64,000 nt of DNA from JAGVGT01 sp963807225 (lineage in GTDB: Bacteria > Desulfobacterota > Desulfobulbia > Desulfobulbales > JAGXFP01). Position 1 is the first letter of the stretch. Each line of letters opens with the position of its first letter. This document shows positions 27,240-36,239 of this stretch, piece after piece. Position numbers and translations under genes: made by a program. The DNA lies in the NCBI GenBank assembly GCA_963807225.1, contig CAWEAD010000007.1:248001-312000 (forward strand), given 5' to 3'. Under the pieces are notes generated by a model. That model saw only the letters and a list, made by a program, of their open reading frames with translations. It had not been told where the DNA came from and ran no database searches.

Positions 27240-28823
27240 ATGATCACCTTGCTTGACTATGGCGCCGGCAATGTCCGCAGCGTCAGAAACGCCATCAAAA
27301 GACTGGGTTTCGAGGTAAAGGACGTCGCCTCACCGGAAGATATCCTCTCGGCGGAAAAGCTGGTCTTTCCCGGCGTCGGCAACTTCGGCAACGCCATTCA
27401 TATTCTTAAGGAGCGCGGATATTTCGAACCGCTGCGGCACCATATCCTGGCCAACAAACCCTTCCTCGGCATCTGCCTGGGGTTGCAGACCCTTTTCGAA
27501 GGCAGCGAGGAAGCACCTCTGGTGCAGGGCTTATCTATTATTCCCGGCCGGGTCGGCCGATTTGACGAGACCGCCCTGTCGGTGCCGCAGATCGGCTGGA
27601 ATGGGGTCAATCTCCGGCAGGAATCCCCACTGTTTCATCGTTACCAGGGAGAAAAGTTCTATTTTGTCCATTCCTACCGGGCCATGGCCGACAAGGACAA
27701 CCGCGACTGGGTCTTGAGTACCACCGATTACGGCGAGGAGTTCATCAGTTCGGTGCAGAAAGGTAACGTGGTGGCCTGCCAGTTTCACCCGGAAAAAAGC
27801 GGCGGCGCCGGTTTAAACGTCTTGAAAAACTTCCTGGCCGCCGAACAGCTGGAGGCCAGCCGGCTCTCGGTCCAGCCGACCCAGCCCACCCACCTGGCCA
27901 AGCGGATTATCGCTTGCCTGGACGTACGGACCAACGATGCCGGCGACCTGGTGGTGACCAAGGGCGACCAGTACGACGTGCGGGAAAAAGGAGAGGTACG
28001 CAATCTGGGCAAGCCGGTGGACCTGGCCAGCCGTTACTATGAGGAAGGCGCCGACGAGATCACCTTCCTCAACATCACCGGCTTCCGGGATTTTCCCTTG
28101 AAGGATCAGCCCATGTTGGAGGTGCTGCAGCGTACATCGGAAAACGTCTTCGTACCGCTGACCATCGGCGGCGGCATCCGTGAATACACCGGCGCGGACG
28201 GGGTTTATTACTCCGCCCTGGACGTAGCTTCCCAGTACTTCCGCTCCGGAGCCGACAAGATCTCCATCGGCAGCGATGCGGTTTATGCCGTCGAGGAATA
28301 TCTCAAGACCGGGCAAACCTCCGGCGAGAGTTCCCTGGAGCAGATCTCCCGCGTGTACGGCAACCAGGCGGTAGTAGTCTCGGTGGACCCACGCCGGGTC
28401 TATGTCGCCTCGCCCGACGACACCGCGCATTACACCATCGAAACCGCTTTTCCCGGCCCCAAAGGCGAAAAGCATTGCTGGTATCAGTGCACGGTTAAAG
28501 GCGGACGCGAAGGTCGTGACCTGGATGTAGTACAGTTAGTGACGGTCTGTGAAAAGCTCGGCGCCGGAGAGATATTACTGAACTGCATGGACCGCGACGG
28601 CACCGGCCTGGGCTTCGACCTGGAGCTGACCAGGATGGTCAAGGAGAAGGTGACGATTCCGGTGATCGCCTCAAGCGGCGCCGGCAAGGTTGAACATTTT
28701 TCCGAGGTCTTTGAGGCCACCGGAGTAGAAGCGGCCCTGGCGGCCGGCATCTTTCACCGGCGGGAGGTGCCGATCGAGAAGGTCAAGGCGCATCTGAGCA
28801 CCGCCGGGGTGGAAGTGCGCTGA
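27240..28823 (+). CDS. Fused imidazole glycerol phosphate synthase (HisH-HisF, HIS7 type)
   Basis: 527 residues. The N-terminal half is a HisH glutaminase: nucleophile C79 in GICLGLQ, with H183 and E185 in QFHPEKSG. After a short linker (about 202-219) the HisF cyclase begins (KRIIACLDVRTNDAGD; catalytic Asp 228) and has the second Asp in NCMDRDGTGLG. The cyclase carries insertions and blocks of the eukaryotic HIS7 protein, such as GDQYDVREK, LNITGFRDFPLKD, SVDPRRVY and GEKHCWYQC. The enzyme converts PRFAR plus glutamine to IGP and AICAR in histidine synthesis. No other his gene is adjacent. GAAGG precedes the ATG and a terminator follows. Confidence 0.95.
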   Translation: MITLLDYGAGNVRSVRNAIKRLGFEVKDVASPEDILSAEKLVFPGVGNFGNAIHILKERGYFEPLRHHILANKPFLGICLGLQTLFEGSEEAPLVQGLSIIPGRVGRFDETALSVPQIGWNGVNLRQESPLFHRYQGEKFYFVHSYRAMADKDNRDWVLSTTDYGEEFISSVQKGNVVACQFHPEKSGGAGLNVLKNFLAAEQLEASRLSVQPTQPTHLAKRIIACLDVRTNDAGDLVVTKGDQYDVREKGEVRNLGKPVDLASRYYEEGADEITFLNITGFRDFPLKDQPMLEVLQRTSENVFVPLTIGGGIREYTGADGVYYSALDVASQYFRSGADKISIGSDAVYAVEEYLKTGQTSGESSLEQISRVYGNQAVVVSVDPRRVYVASPDDTAHYTIETAFPGPKGEKHCWYQCTVKGGREGRDLDVVQLVTVCEKLGAGEILLNCMDRDGTGLGFDLELTRMVKEKVTIPVIASSGAGKVEHFSEVFEATGVEAALAAGIFHRREVPIEKVKAHLSTAGVEVR

Positions 28824-28853
28824 TTACAAGACCGCACTGATCGTGACATAATC

Positions 28854-28890
28854 AATAGCCGCCTTCACAGACGAGGGTGGCTATTTTTTT
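28854..28890 (+). terminator. Rho-independent terminator of hisHF
   Basis: AATAGCCGCC (28854-28863) pairs with GGTGGCTATT (28876-28885), one G-T pair, and runs into a T tract (28884-28890), 30 bp after the stop. Confidence 0.8.
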
Positions 28891-28990
28891 GGGTCTTAGC
28901 CTGCTGACGGCGGTACTACTTATCTCTATTGATGATTTTCAGATTTTCTCTCTCACCACAATTTTCCGGATACATACCTGGGTTTCCTGA

Positions 28991-30001
28991 TTACCGTGTC
29001 AGCGTTATCCGCCTGCTGCTGCGGACTGTTTTGTTGTTCGTCAGGTCTTCGGCAATGCCAATTATCGTATAATCACCGATAGGGTCTGAGTTGTCCAGAA
29101 CCAGAACCAGTTCCGGCTCGGCCAGGATAAAAGCCGGGTGAGCCGGGGCTTTCCCAGCTGCCTTTGCGTAATGGCGTTGGTTCGCCATCGGCTTGCCGGA
29201 TGCGTCCAGCAGAGTAAATGAGATTACATAGGAAAAATTTCCGTCAATATCCGAGTCAAGCCCGGTGACCAGAAATGAGGCGTAGATCGTCTGGTCCGGT
29301 TTTACCGTCTTCAGAAGTTCCAGGCTGATCTTACCGGCAGGTGGCGCTTTCAACCATTCCCGGGCATTATCAGGCGAATCTGAGGTGACAACCACCAGCT
29401 TCAAGTCGCCTTCGGCTGTAGGTTCCGGATCTATTGTTTCCACCGCCGGGGCAATGACTTTTTCTGACTCGGCACCAGTTTCTTCCCCTTGGGTTTTGTC
29501 GGCAATGACTGCATTTTCGGCAAATGGCTCTCGGACAGTAACGAGCAATCCGTCGGGCTGTTCGCGAATCGAGTAATCAAACAATTTATCAAGATTAGAA
29601 TCAAAAACCACTCTCAAACCATCAGGCCTCCGTCCTATTCTGACTCGGGCCAGAGCGGTTCCGACCTGTTTTACCGGGATCGGACCGGCAAGCCTGACGT
29701 TCTTAAGGTCTAAATACATGCGATCAGGGCGACCTGCTTTAACATTTTTCTTGAGTTGGACTTTGCGGTAGTCCCTGATCGCGCCGTTTGCTTTCAGATG
29801 AACTTTAGTTTCTTTATCGGCCCGCTCAATTTCGATATCTAAAAGAACGGTTGCATCAGCCTGGGAGAGTGCCGGCCCGGAGGTAGATTCTGTAAGGTTA
29901 GATTCGAAGAGATCAGCCGTGATCTCAGGAGTCAATGCCCCGGCAGTATGGTGTATAGACAGAACTAACAGCAGAAACAACAATACTCTGGTCAATTTCA
30001 T
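28991..30001 (-). CDS. Secreted AMIN-domain-like periplasmic protein
   Basis: 336 residues from the ATG at 30001, which has GGGGGAG just upstream and opens a signal peptide (MKLTRVLLFLLLVLSIHHTA, cleavage near GA-L). Residues about 50-150 fit an AMIN domain (HLKANGAIRDYRKVQL, PDRMYLDLKNVRL, VRIGRRPDGLRVVFDS), which binds peptidoglycan or targets proteins in the envelope. The C-terminal part (about 200-336) is beta-rich with no known motif. It lies between hisHF and the decayed hisF copy, on the opposite strand. An upstream frame extension lacks a ribosome-binding site. Confidence 0.75.
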   Translation of the reverse strand: MKLTRVLLFLLLVLSIHHTAGALTPEITADLFESNLTESTSGPALSQADATVLLDIEIERADKETKVHLKANGAIRDYRKVQLKKNVKAGRPDRMYLDLKNVRLAGPIPVKQVGTALARVRIGRRPDGLRVVFDSNLDKLFDYSIREQPDGLLVTVREPFAENAVIADKTQGEETGAESEKVIAPAVETIDPEPTAEGDLKLVVVTSDSPDNAREWLKAPPAGKISLELLKTVKPDQTIYASFLVTGLDSDIDGNFSYVISFTLLDASGKPMANQRHYAKAAGKAPAHPAFILAEPELVLVLDNSDPIGDYTIIGIAEDLTNNKTVRSSRRITLTR

Positions 30002-30086
30002 TACTCTCCCCCATTTCTGAAACCGTTTAATTCTGATCTCTCCCCTGAACATCATAGGAAACACTCCTGGGCTTGTCTCCTATAAT

Positions 30087-30323
30087 ATGAATCAGTCCCG
30101 GTTTTACTTAAAAGGCAAAATGGAAATGACTCAAATGGTCAAAGCACAGGTTAGCATCCAGATTATTGCTTCAAGTGGTACCGGCAAGGTTGAGCACTTC
30201 CCGGAAGTACTCGGGGAAAAGGAGGTGGAGGCCGCCCTGGTGGCCGGCATCATTCACCGGCGGGAGGTGTCGATCGAGAAGGTCAAGGCGCATCTGAGCA
30301 CCGCCGGGGCGGAAGTGCGCTGA
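30087..30323 (+). pseudogene. Degenerate partial copy of the hisF 3' end
   Basis: The reading frame encodes MVKAQVSIQIIASSGTGKVE and on to HLSTAGAEVR, a copy of the last 65 or so residues of the fused HisHF gene 1.5 kb upstream. The first half has diverged strongly, whereas the last 85 bp differ at only about 4 positions. It lacks the catalytic N-terminal parts of both domains, so it cannot be functional as a cyclase. Confidence 0.8.
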
Positions 30324-30336
30324 GCCTTGCAGTAAT

Positions 30337-30633
30337 TCAGTTGAACCAGGCGGCCAGCATCTCCCTAAACTCATGCCATTCCTGAATGTCTTTGGTGAAG
30401 CCGGGAATATCCCTGAAACCCCGATAGCGATTGCGGATCAAGGCCAGAGATTCTGGATGGCTATTCGCATCTTCAAGGTGATAAACGGCAATGGCGTGGA
30501 TCATTTCGGAGTCCGGGCGGAAGAAAGGACCGGAAAGACTGATCCCGGGCGGGACCGGGGGCAATCCCATATACACCGAAACCGCCTGGTTCAGATGACT
30601 GCGTGGGAACGATATCTTTGCGAGAATAACCAT
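30337..30633 (-). CDS. Small conserved hypothetical protein
   Basis: About 98 residues if the ATG at 30633 is used (an ATG at 30645 is equally possible; AGGA lies upstream). The sequence starts MVILAKISFPRSHLNQAVSV and contains GLPPVPPGISLSGPFF and a helix-rich C-terminus. It has the size and alternation of a ferredoxin-like alpha/beta fold (DUF-type dimeric proteins), but no family is claimed. It is convergent with the hisF remnant, 13 bp away. Confidence 0.5.
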   Translation of the reverse strand: MVILAKISFPRSHLNQAVSVYMGLPPVPPGISLSGPFFRPDSEMIHAIAVYHLEDANSHPESLALIRNRYRGFRDIPGFTKDIQEWHEFREMLAAWFN

Positions 30634-30732
30634 GACCGGCAACATCCATCCTGCACTAATAATCGGATAAAGCCCACTCAGAATACCGGGATTCTCCGAC
30701 CGTAGCAAGACCTGTGTTTTTACCGCTCCCGA

Positions 30733-31554
30733 TTACTCATCGGCGTCGGGCTTCAATTCTTCCCCGTTCAATATCCTGACGATATCCTCGGCCTTTTTGG
30801 CACCGGGAATGACCCGGCCGTCCGGCATGACCAGGGTCGGGGTGGAAACTATCCCCAACTCATGTCCCAATTCCATATTCAGCTTGACCTGATCGGTATC
30901 GCAAAGGGGCGGTGGCACCGGCTTGCCGGCCAGGCTGTCTTCCAGCATCGGCAGGGATTTGGAACAAACAATCGCCCGGGCCTTTTCATAGGCTTCGGGG
31001 TGGATTTTGATCAGGGGGAACATCTTGATCTGGAAGGCGATGTTCGGATGGGCCTCGACCACCGCCTGCATCTCGGGCTGCAGAGCCGCGCAGTACTTAC
31101 ATTCCGGGTCGTCGAACACTATGATCTTCCGCGCCGCGTCGGCCTTGCCGACCAGCAGGGCGTCAGCCAACGGGATCTTGGCGACATCGACAATCTTGGT
31201 CGGCTGCTCCTTTTTTGCTTCGGTCGATGCCTTGATTGGCATGACCCGGCCCTGGATCACATACTTCTTCGAAAAATCGACAAAAATCGGGATAGTTTTA
31301 CCCTGGGCTAAGATTTCCACCTCCCACAAGCCAGGCACATCGCTGAACTTCAGGGTCAGGATATCACTCTCCGGTACCTTGAACATCTCAGCAACTTCCT
31401 TGGCTTCAAGCGAATGGCAATCCTTACATTCACCTGCCGCGCAACCCTCGGCGCCTTCACCCTGAAAGGCCAGGGCAACCGCGGTGGTTAACATCAGCTG
31501 CAGCACCAGGAACAACAATAAACTTCCAAGGTTAAAGGCGGATATTTTCTTCAA
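30733..31554 (-). CDS. DsbC-type thiol:disulfide interchange protein with N-terminal CxxCH
   Basis: 273 residues from a TTG at 31554. This start is chosen because GGGAG precedes it at 7 bp and it opens a clean signal peptide (KKISAFNLGSLLLFLVLQ...). The C-terminal thioredoxin-fold domain has the active site DDPECKYCAAL, as in DsbC/DsbG disulfide isomerases, and cis-Pro in STPTLVMPDG. The N-terminal part has CAAGECKDCHSL, in which CKDCH fits a heme c-binding pentapeptide. DFSKKYVIQG is the DsbC linker block. It would act in the periplasm, probably in isomerising disulfides of exported proteins. Confidence 0.8.
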   Translation of the reverse strand: MKKISAFNLGSLLLFLVLQLMLTTAVALAFQGEGAEGCAAGECKDCHSLEAKEVAEMFKVPESDILTLKFSDVPGLWEVEILAQGKTIPIFVDFSKKYVIQGRVMPIKASTEAKKEQPTKIVDVAKIPLADALLVGKADAARKIIVFDDPECKYCAALQPEMQAVVEAHPNIAFQIKMFPLIKIHPEAYEKARAIVCSKSLPMLEDSLAGKPVPPPLCDTDQVKLNMELGHELGIVSTPTLVMPDGRVIPGAKKAEDIVRILNGEELKPDADE

Positions 31555-31841
31555 GCGTTGACTCCCATGAGTATTTTTTCCCCGCCGGATCGAAAAGCCC
31601 CAGGTCTCATTCCGGCTCGGAGAACGATTGTCGACCTTCCCATGATCAATCTCCATAGATAAATGCGGAGCAAACGGATCAACGTTGACAAATATAATCA
31701 ATTACCTCTTTCTGGCAATCGTTCTTACGGGATTTTAACATAGATTTCTCGGATTCGACCGGGCTCCCCGGCGAGCGAGTCAACGAAAACTGCCTGTTTA
31801 CGTGGGCTGAACGGCAGGTCCCGGCCGATAACCAACCCGCA

Positions 31842-32243
31842 TCATCCGCCGGCGACGGCTATCCGGTTCACTTTACTGATCTGTTCGTTTAGGGTCCAGA
31901 AGTCGTAGATCAGCCCGATCAGAAATAAACCGCCGGTCAGGAGATACAGGATGCCGGTCGGCCACTTGCCCAGATAGAACCGATGAATTCCGAAAACCCC
32001 CAGAAAAGTCAGCAACAGCCAGGCAGCGTCATAATTCACGGGTCCGGCGGTATAAATCATGTCGGCCTCGCGGTCCAGGTCCTGGATCAGAAACAGGTCG
32101 ATGAACCAGCCGATTAAGAAGAGCCCCAGGGTAAAGAAGTAAATGGTACCGCTCACCGGCCTTCCGTAGTAAAAACGATGCGCCCCCATGAACCCGAAAA
32201 CCCAGAGAAGATAACCCATTGTCTTGCTGTGCGTGTCCGCCAT
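31842..32243 (-). CDS. TM2-domain membrane protein with two repeats
   Basis: 133 residues built from two TM2 units: GYLLWVFGFMGAHRFYYGR with following hydrophobic pair, and WLLLTFLGVFGIHRFYLGK with its own pair. The G-x-x-G-x-H-R-F-Y-x-G motif is the TM2 signature. A polar linker (LIQDLDREADM) separates the repeats. TM2 proteins are inner-membrane proteins of unknown function. GGGGGTGA lies before the ATG. The next gene upstream on the same strand is the DUF5661 protein. Confidence 0.85.
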   Translation of the reverse strand: MADTHSKTMGYLLWVFGFMGAHRFYYGRPVSGTIYFFTLGLFLIGWFIDLFLIQDLDREADMIYTAGPVNYDAAWLLLTFLGVFGIHRFYLGKWPTGILYLLTGGLFLIGLIYDFWTLNEQISKVNRIAVAGG

Positions 32244-32282
32244 GGTTCACCCCCGGCGCCTATCTTCGCCCTGGATCATCGG

Positions 32283-32729
32283 CTATTTTTGCTTCATTAA
32301 TTGACTGTTAACGGCCTGATTTAAGGCACCCTGGGCCGTGATGAGTTTTTTGAATTTATCCTCTATTTTTTCGATCTTTCCGGCCAATATCGCCTTGAGC
32401 AAATCTCCTTCCAGTTCCGCGACATCGATTCTTTGATAGTAATCCAGGGTTTCTTTCAAATGGGCCAGGACAATCTTACCAGTCAAAAGCGGGTGATTGT
32501 TGGTCACATTGGCGTCTTCGAATCTGGTGCCGTGCTCCAGCTCGACTTCCAAACCCATCCGGAAATCGGCCAGGGGAATTGCCATTGATTTAGTGTTGAC
32601 AACTTTCAGAATTACGGCGGCTTCTTCATCGGTGACAACCGGGGACGTTTTAACTGACCAATCGCTTAATCCCAGTGCCTTACAAACCCTTTTCACCTCT
32701 TGGGCGGTAACATATTCCGGCAGTTCCAT
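32283..32729 (-). CDS. DUF5661 family protein
   Basis: 148 residues. The block FRMGLEVELEHGTRFEDANVTN and the following LLTGKIVLAHLKETLDYYQR is characteristic of DUF5661. The N-terminal segment (VTAQEVKRVCKALGL) is helical. No signal peptide or membrane segment. AAGGAG precedes the ATG. Function unknown; it may share a transcript with the TM2 gene 40 bp downstream. Confidence 0.75.
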   Translation of the reverse strand: MELPEYVTAQEVKRVCKALGLSDWSVKTSPVVTDEEAAVILKVVNTKSMAIPLADFRMGLEVELEHGTRFEDANVTNNHPLLTGKIVLAHLKETLDYYQRIDVAELEGDLLKAILAGKIEKIEDKFKKLITAQGALNQAVNSQLMKQK

Positions 32730-32850
32730 GACTTACTCCTTAGATTGGTGATAATATCCGGTGCAGGGGCAATGCCGTCATATTGCTCCAAAGCTGATGC
32801 GTGGGGCAAACCGGACCTCCCCGGTCGCGATCAGTAATTCAACGGGGCAT

Positions 32851-33591
32851 TTAATCCGTGGCCGACGGGCCGGACGGAACGGCTAACGGCTGCTGCCTGG
32901 TGCCGCGCACTTCGCTCAACAGTTCAAGCTGGACTTTTTGGATCTCCACCAGCCGCTCCCACTGGTTGGTCAAGAGATGATCGAGTTTCTGATGCAGCTG
33001 CCGAATCTCCAGTTCCGCCTTCAGGTTCACCTGGTAGTCATGGGCTGCCCGGGAACGATCCTTCTCCTCCTGTCGATTCTGGCTCATCATGATAATCGGG
33101 GCCTGAATCGCCGCCAGGCAGGAAAGCACAAGATTCAACAGGATGTAGGGATACGGGTCGAACGGTTTGGCCAGTAGTGCGATGGAATTGAGCACGACCC
33201 AAATGATCAGAACCACGGCGGCGCAGATAATGAAACTCCAGCTGCCGCCAATCTGGGCGATTCGGTCGGAGAGTCGCTGGCCGAAGTTAAGCTTCGAGTC
33301 GAATTCCTGGTCGACCTGGGTGGCGATAATCTCATGCCGGGACATGCTTTCCAGCACTTCCTTGTCCAGGTCGGTCAGTTCGCCCTTCTCCGCCTCAATC
33401 AGGGAGCTGACATACTCGTAACGAAAGCGGTTCAGATCGTCTTCGCAGATGAAACCGTCCGGGGTCCAGCCGGGAAAAGTGCGCTTGATCACCTCCACCA
33501 CCGCCGGCCTGATCAGGCCGGCAACGACCAGCTCAACCTGCGGGGCATGCCGGCCGCAGATTTGACAGCTCCGTCCCGTTTCCTGCGGCAT
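32851..33591 (-). CDS. DUF1003 family membrane protein with N-terminal cysteine pair
   Basis: 246 residues from the ATG at 33591. Two membrane segments (SFIICAAVVLIIWVVLNSIA and PYILLNLVLSCLAAIQAPII) are followed by MMSQNRQEEKDR and a coiled-coil tail (LKAELEIRQLHQKLDHLL), the DUF1003 layout. The N-terminus has CQICGRHAP, a likely zinc or redox pair. Function unknown. Codons upstream of 33591 (GTG, TTG) are also possible starts. Confidence 0.85.
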   Translation of the reverse strand: MPQETGRSCQICGRHAPQVELVVAGLIRPAVVEVIKRTFPGWTPDGFICEDDLNRFRYEYVSSLIEAEKGELTDLDKEVLESMSRHEIIATQVDQEFDSKLNFGQRLSDRIAQIGGSWSFIICAAVVLIIWVVLNSIALLAKPFDPYPYILLNLVLSCLAAIQAPIIMMSQNRQEEKDRSRAAHDYQVNLKAELEIRQLHQKLDHLLTNQWERLVEIQKVQLELLSEVRGTRQQPLAVPSGPSATD

Positions 33592-33702
33592 CTCAGTCAC
33601 CAAAAGCTACCTGATTTCGCGGCCCGGCGAGCCGGGAATGGATAATCGATACCAGCGCAAGACATTGACCTCCGCTCCGGAGGATTATCCGGCTCCTCAC
33701 TT

Positions 33703-36183
33703 TTAACCCTGACCGGGGCCCTTTTTCTTTGCCGGGGAAGTTTTCTTAGCCACCCTTTTCCGGCCCTCTTTTTGGTTGCCGGCGAATTCCTTCAACCCTT
33801 CGGCCAGCTTCAGCAGCTTGTCGTTGACCCTGGCATTGACCGAACCCTTTGAATAGCCCTTCTTCGGGTCGTATTCCCCGGCCGGCTGGCCGGTAAGCAA
33901 TTCCAGCCCCTGGTTGATGGTCTGGACCGCCCAGATCCCGAACTTACCTTCCTTTACCGCTTCGACCACTTCCTGGCGCAGCATCAGGTCCTGAACATTG
34001 CTGGCCGGGATCATCACTCCCTGTTCGCCGGTCAAGCCCTTCTTGCGGCAGACCTCGAAGAAGCCCTCGATCTTCTGGTTGACGCCGCCGATGGCCTGCA
34101 CCTCGCCTTTCTGATTGACCGACCCGGTCACCGCGATGGCCTGTTTGATCGGCACCTCGGCCAGGCTGGAGAGCAGGGCGTAGAGCTCGGTGGAAGAGGC
34201 GGAGTCGCCGTCAACCCCGGAATAGGATTGTTCGAAGGCCAGGCTGGCGCTGACCGACAGCGGCTTGTCCTGGGCGTACATCCGCCGCAGATAGCCGCTT
34301 AAAATCAACACCCCCTTGTTGTGGATGGAGCCGCCCAGGTCGGACTCGCGCTCGATGTTGATCACTCCTTCGCGGCCCATGGAGGTAACCGCGGTGATCC
34401 GGCTGGGCCGGCCGAACATGTAATCGCCCAGGCTGATCACCGCCAGGCCGTTGACCTGACCGACCACAGCACCCTCGGTATCGATCAGCAGGCTGCCGCG
34501 GTCGATCATCTCCTGCATCTTCTCCTCGATCAGGTTGGAACGAAAGATCCGATCCTCCAGGGCCTGCTCGACATGCTTGCCAGTAATCTTCTTGTCCCCG
34601 GCCCGGCCGGCCAGGCTGTCGGCCTCGCTGAGCAGATCTTCGAGCAGCGGCATGCTAACCGAAATCTTCTCCTGCCGTCCGGCCACCCGAACCATGTGTT
34701 CCAGCAGAGCGGCCAGGGCGGAAGGTTCGAGGCTCTTAAGCTTCTCGCGCTCGACGATACCCTTGATGGCCCCGGCCATCTGTGCCACCCCTTCTTCGCT
34801 TTTGTCCATGGTGGTGTCGAAATCGGCCCGCACCTTGAAGATCTTGGCCACCTCCTCATCGTAATAACGCAACAGATAGTAGAGACGGGGATCGCCCATC
34901 ACCACCACCTTGATATCCATGGGGATCGGTTCGGGCTGCAATCCGGTGGAGGTGAACCAGTAAAATGGATCGTAGGTCTGCATCTCCATCTTCTCGGTCT
35001 TCAAGGCGCGTTTCAGGGCCGGCCACACCCCCGGCTCGGTCAGCAGGTCGAGCAGGTTGAGCACCAGATAGCCGCCGTTGGCCTTGAGGAAGGAGCCGGC
35101 CTGGATCTTGCTGAAGTCGGTACGCCAGACCCCGCTGCGGTCGACGATCCGTTCGATGGTGCCGAACAGGTTGCGGTAAGTCGGATAGGACTCGATAATT
35201 ACCGGCGGATGCTTCTGCTCGGCGTTATCGACCAACAGGTTGACCCGGTAAGGTTGGAAGGGATCTCCGGTCTTCATCAGGCCTGGAACCGGGCTCTGCT
35301 GGGCATCGGGCATGAAGGACTTGATGTTTTCGGTCATATCGTCCAGAACCGACTCCAGGTAGGCGCGGACCTTATCGTCGCCGTTGGCGTCCATCACCGG
35401 CTGCAGCTGCTCGGAAGCCAGGTTGTGGAACATGGTCCGGTCGAACTTCTCGCCCTTTTCCTGCAGATCCTTCTGCAGTTCCCGGATATCCAGGAAAATC
35501 TTGTCGATCTCCTTCTTGAGAATTTCGTATTTTTCCTTGATCTGTTCGAACTCCTCGCGGGGAAAGCGCCCATTTTCCACCTTGTCTTCCAGCATCGGCA
35601 GGGGCTGTGGCTCACCGTCCACCACCGGCATCAACTGGGGTCGCTGCTGGTTGGCCCCGGAGACCTGGACCAGGGCGAAACCCATTTCGCGGACCCGCTT
35701 ATCCAGTCCCTTGAAGAACTCGGTGGTCTTCTTTTCATAGGCCCCCATGATCTCCTTGCGCCGGGAGATATACTCCTCGCTTTCGAAAAGCTGCGGCACC
35801 TGGGTCTTCAAGCGCTCCATCACCTGGTCCATGGCCTCCTTGAAGCGGCCGCCCTTGCCGGCCTTGAAGCGCAGCAGAACCGGGGCCTCGGGGCTCTTGA
35901 AATTGTTGACGTAACAGAGATCGTCGGGGGATTTTTCCTTGGCGGCGATTTCGTCCAGCATTTTCCTGATCGCCTCCAGCCGTCCGGTTCCGGGATAGCC
36001 GGTGACAAAGACGTTATAGCCGCTCTTGTTCATCTGCATGGCGAATCGAAAGGCCTGCACCCCTCGGGGCTGGCCGATGATCTCCTCGACCGGCGCCGCT
36101 TTGCCTCTGGGCAGAACGGCGGGATCGAAGCTCCAGCGTAACTGTTCGACGGGGACCTTGAATTTCTTGCCAATATCGGTCAT
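33703..36183 (-). CDS. Lon-related ATP-dependent protease (AAA_32/LonC-like)
   Basis: 826 residues. The AAA region starts with a P loop GYPGTGR (62-68) in which the usual Lys is Arg, as seen in this Lon-related group. A long coiled-coil segment (about 220-300) is inserted in the ATPase. The C-terminal Lon protease domain has the Ser-Lys dyad S661 (VDGDSAS) and K704 (GVNQKIEG), 43 residues apart as in Lon. The tail is Lys-rich. Probably a cytosolic protease for damaged proteins. AAGGAG precedes the ATG; the Hsp20 gene lies 56 bp beyond its start on the same strand. Confidence 0.9.
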   Translation of the reverse strand: MTDIGKKFKVPVEQLRWSFDPAVLPRGKAAPVEEIIGQPRGVQAFRFAMQMNKSGYNVFVTGYPGTGRLEAIRKMLDEIAAKEKSPDDLCYVNNFKSPEAPVLLRFKAGKGGRFKEAMDQVMERLKTQVPQLFESEEYISRRKEIMGAYEKKTTEFFKGLDKRVREMGFALVQVSGANQQRPQLMPVVDGEPQPLPMLEDKVENGRFPREEFEQIKEKYEILKKEIDKIFLDIRELQKDLQEKGEKFDRTMFHNLASEQLQPVMDANGDDKVRAYLESVLDDMTENIKSFMPDAQQSPVPGLMKTGDPFQPYRVNLLVDNAEQKHPPVIIESYPTYRNLFGTIERIVDRSGVWRTDFSKIQAGSFLKANGGYLVLNLLDLLTEPGVWPALKRALKTEKMEMQTYDPFYWFTSTGLQPEPIPMDIKVVVMGDPRLYYLLRYYDEEVAKIFKVRADFDTTMDKSEEGVAQMAGAIKGIVEREKLKSLEPSALAALLEHMVRVAGRQEKISVSMPLLEDLLSEADSLAGRAGDKKITGKHVEQALEDRIFRSNLIEEKMQEMIDRGSLLIDTEGAVVGQVNGLAVISLGDYMFGRPSRITAVTSMGREGVINIERESDLGGSIHNKGVLILSGYLRRMYAQDKPLSVSASLAFEQSYSGVDGDSASSTELYALLSSLAEVPIKQAIAVTGSVNQKGEVQAIGGVNQKIEGFFEVCRKKGLTGEQGVMIPASNVQDLMLRQEVVEAVKEGKFGIWAVQTINQGLELLTGQPAGEYDPKKGYSKGSVNARVNDKLLKLAEGLKEFAGNQKEGRKRVAKKTSPAKKKGPGQG

Positions 36184-36239
36184 GACAGCTCCTTGCTCAT
36201 TATGGTCTTGATATCCTGCGGCAATTGACTGATTTCCTC

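Noticed and set aside
34321..36141. A 606-codon open frame opposite the Lon-like gene
   Set aside because: Antisense shadow; no ribosome-binding site and no recognisable domain.
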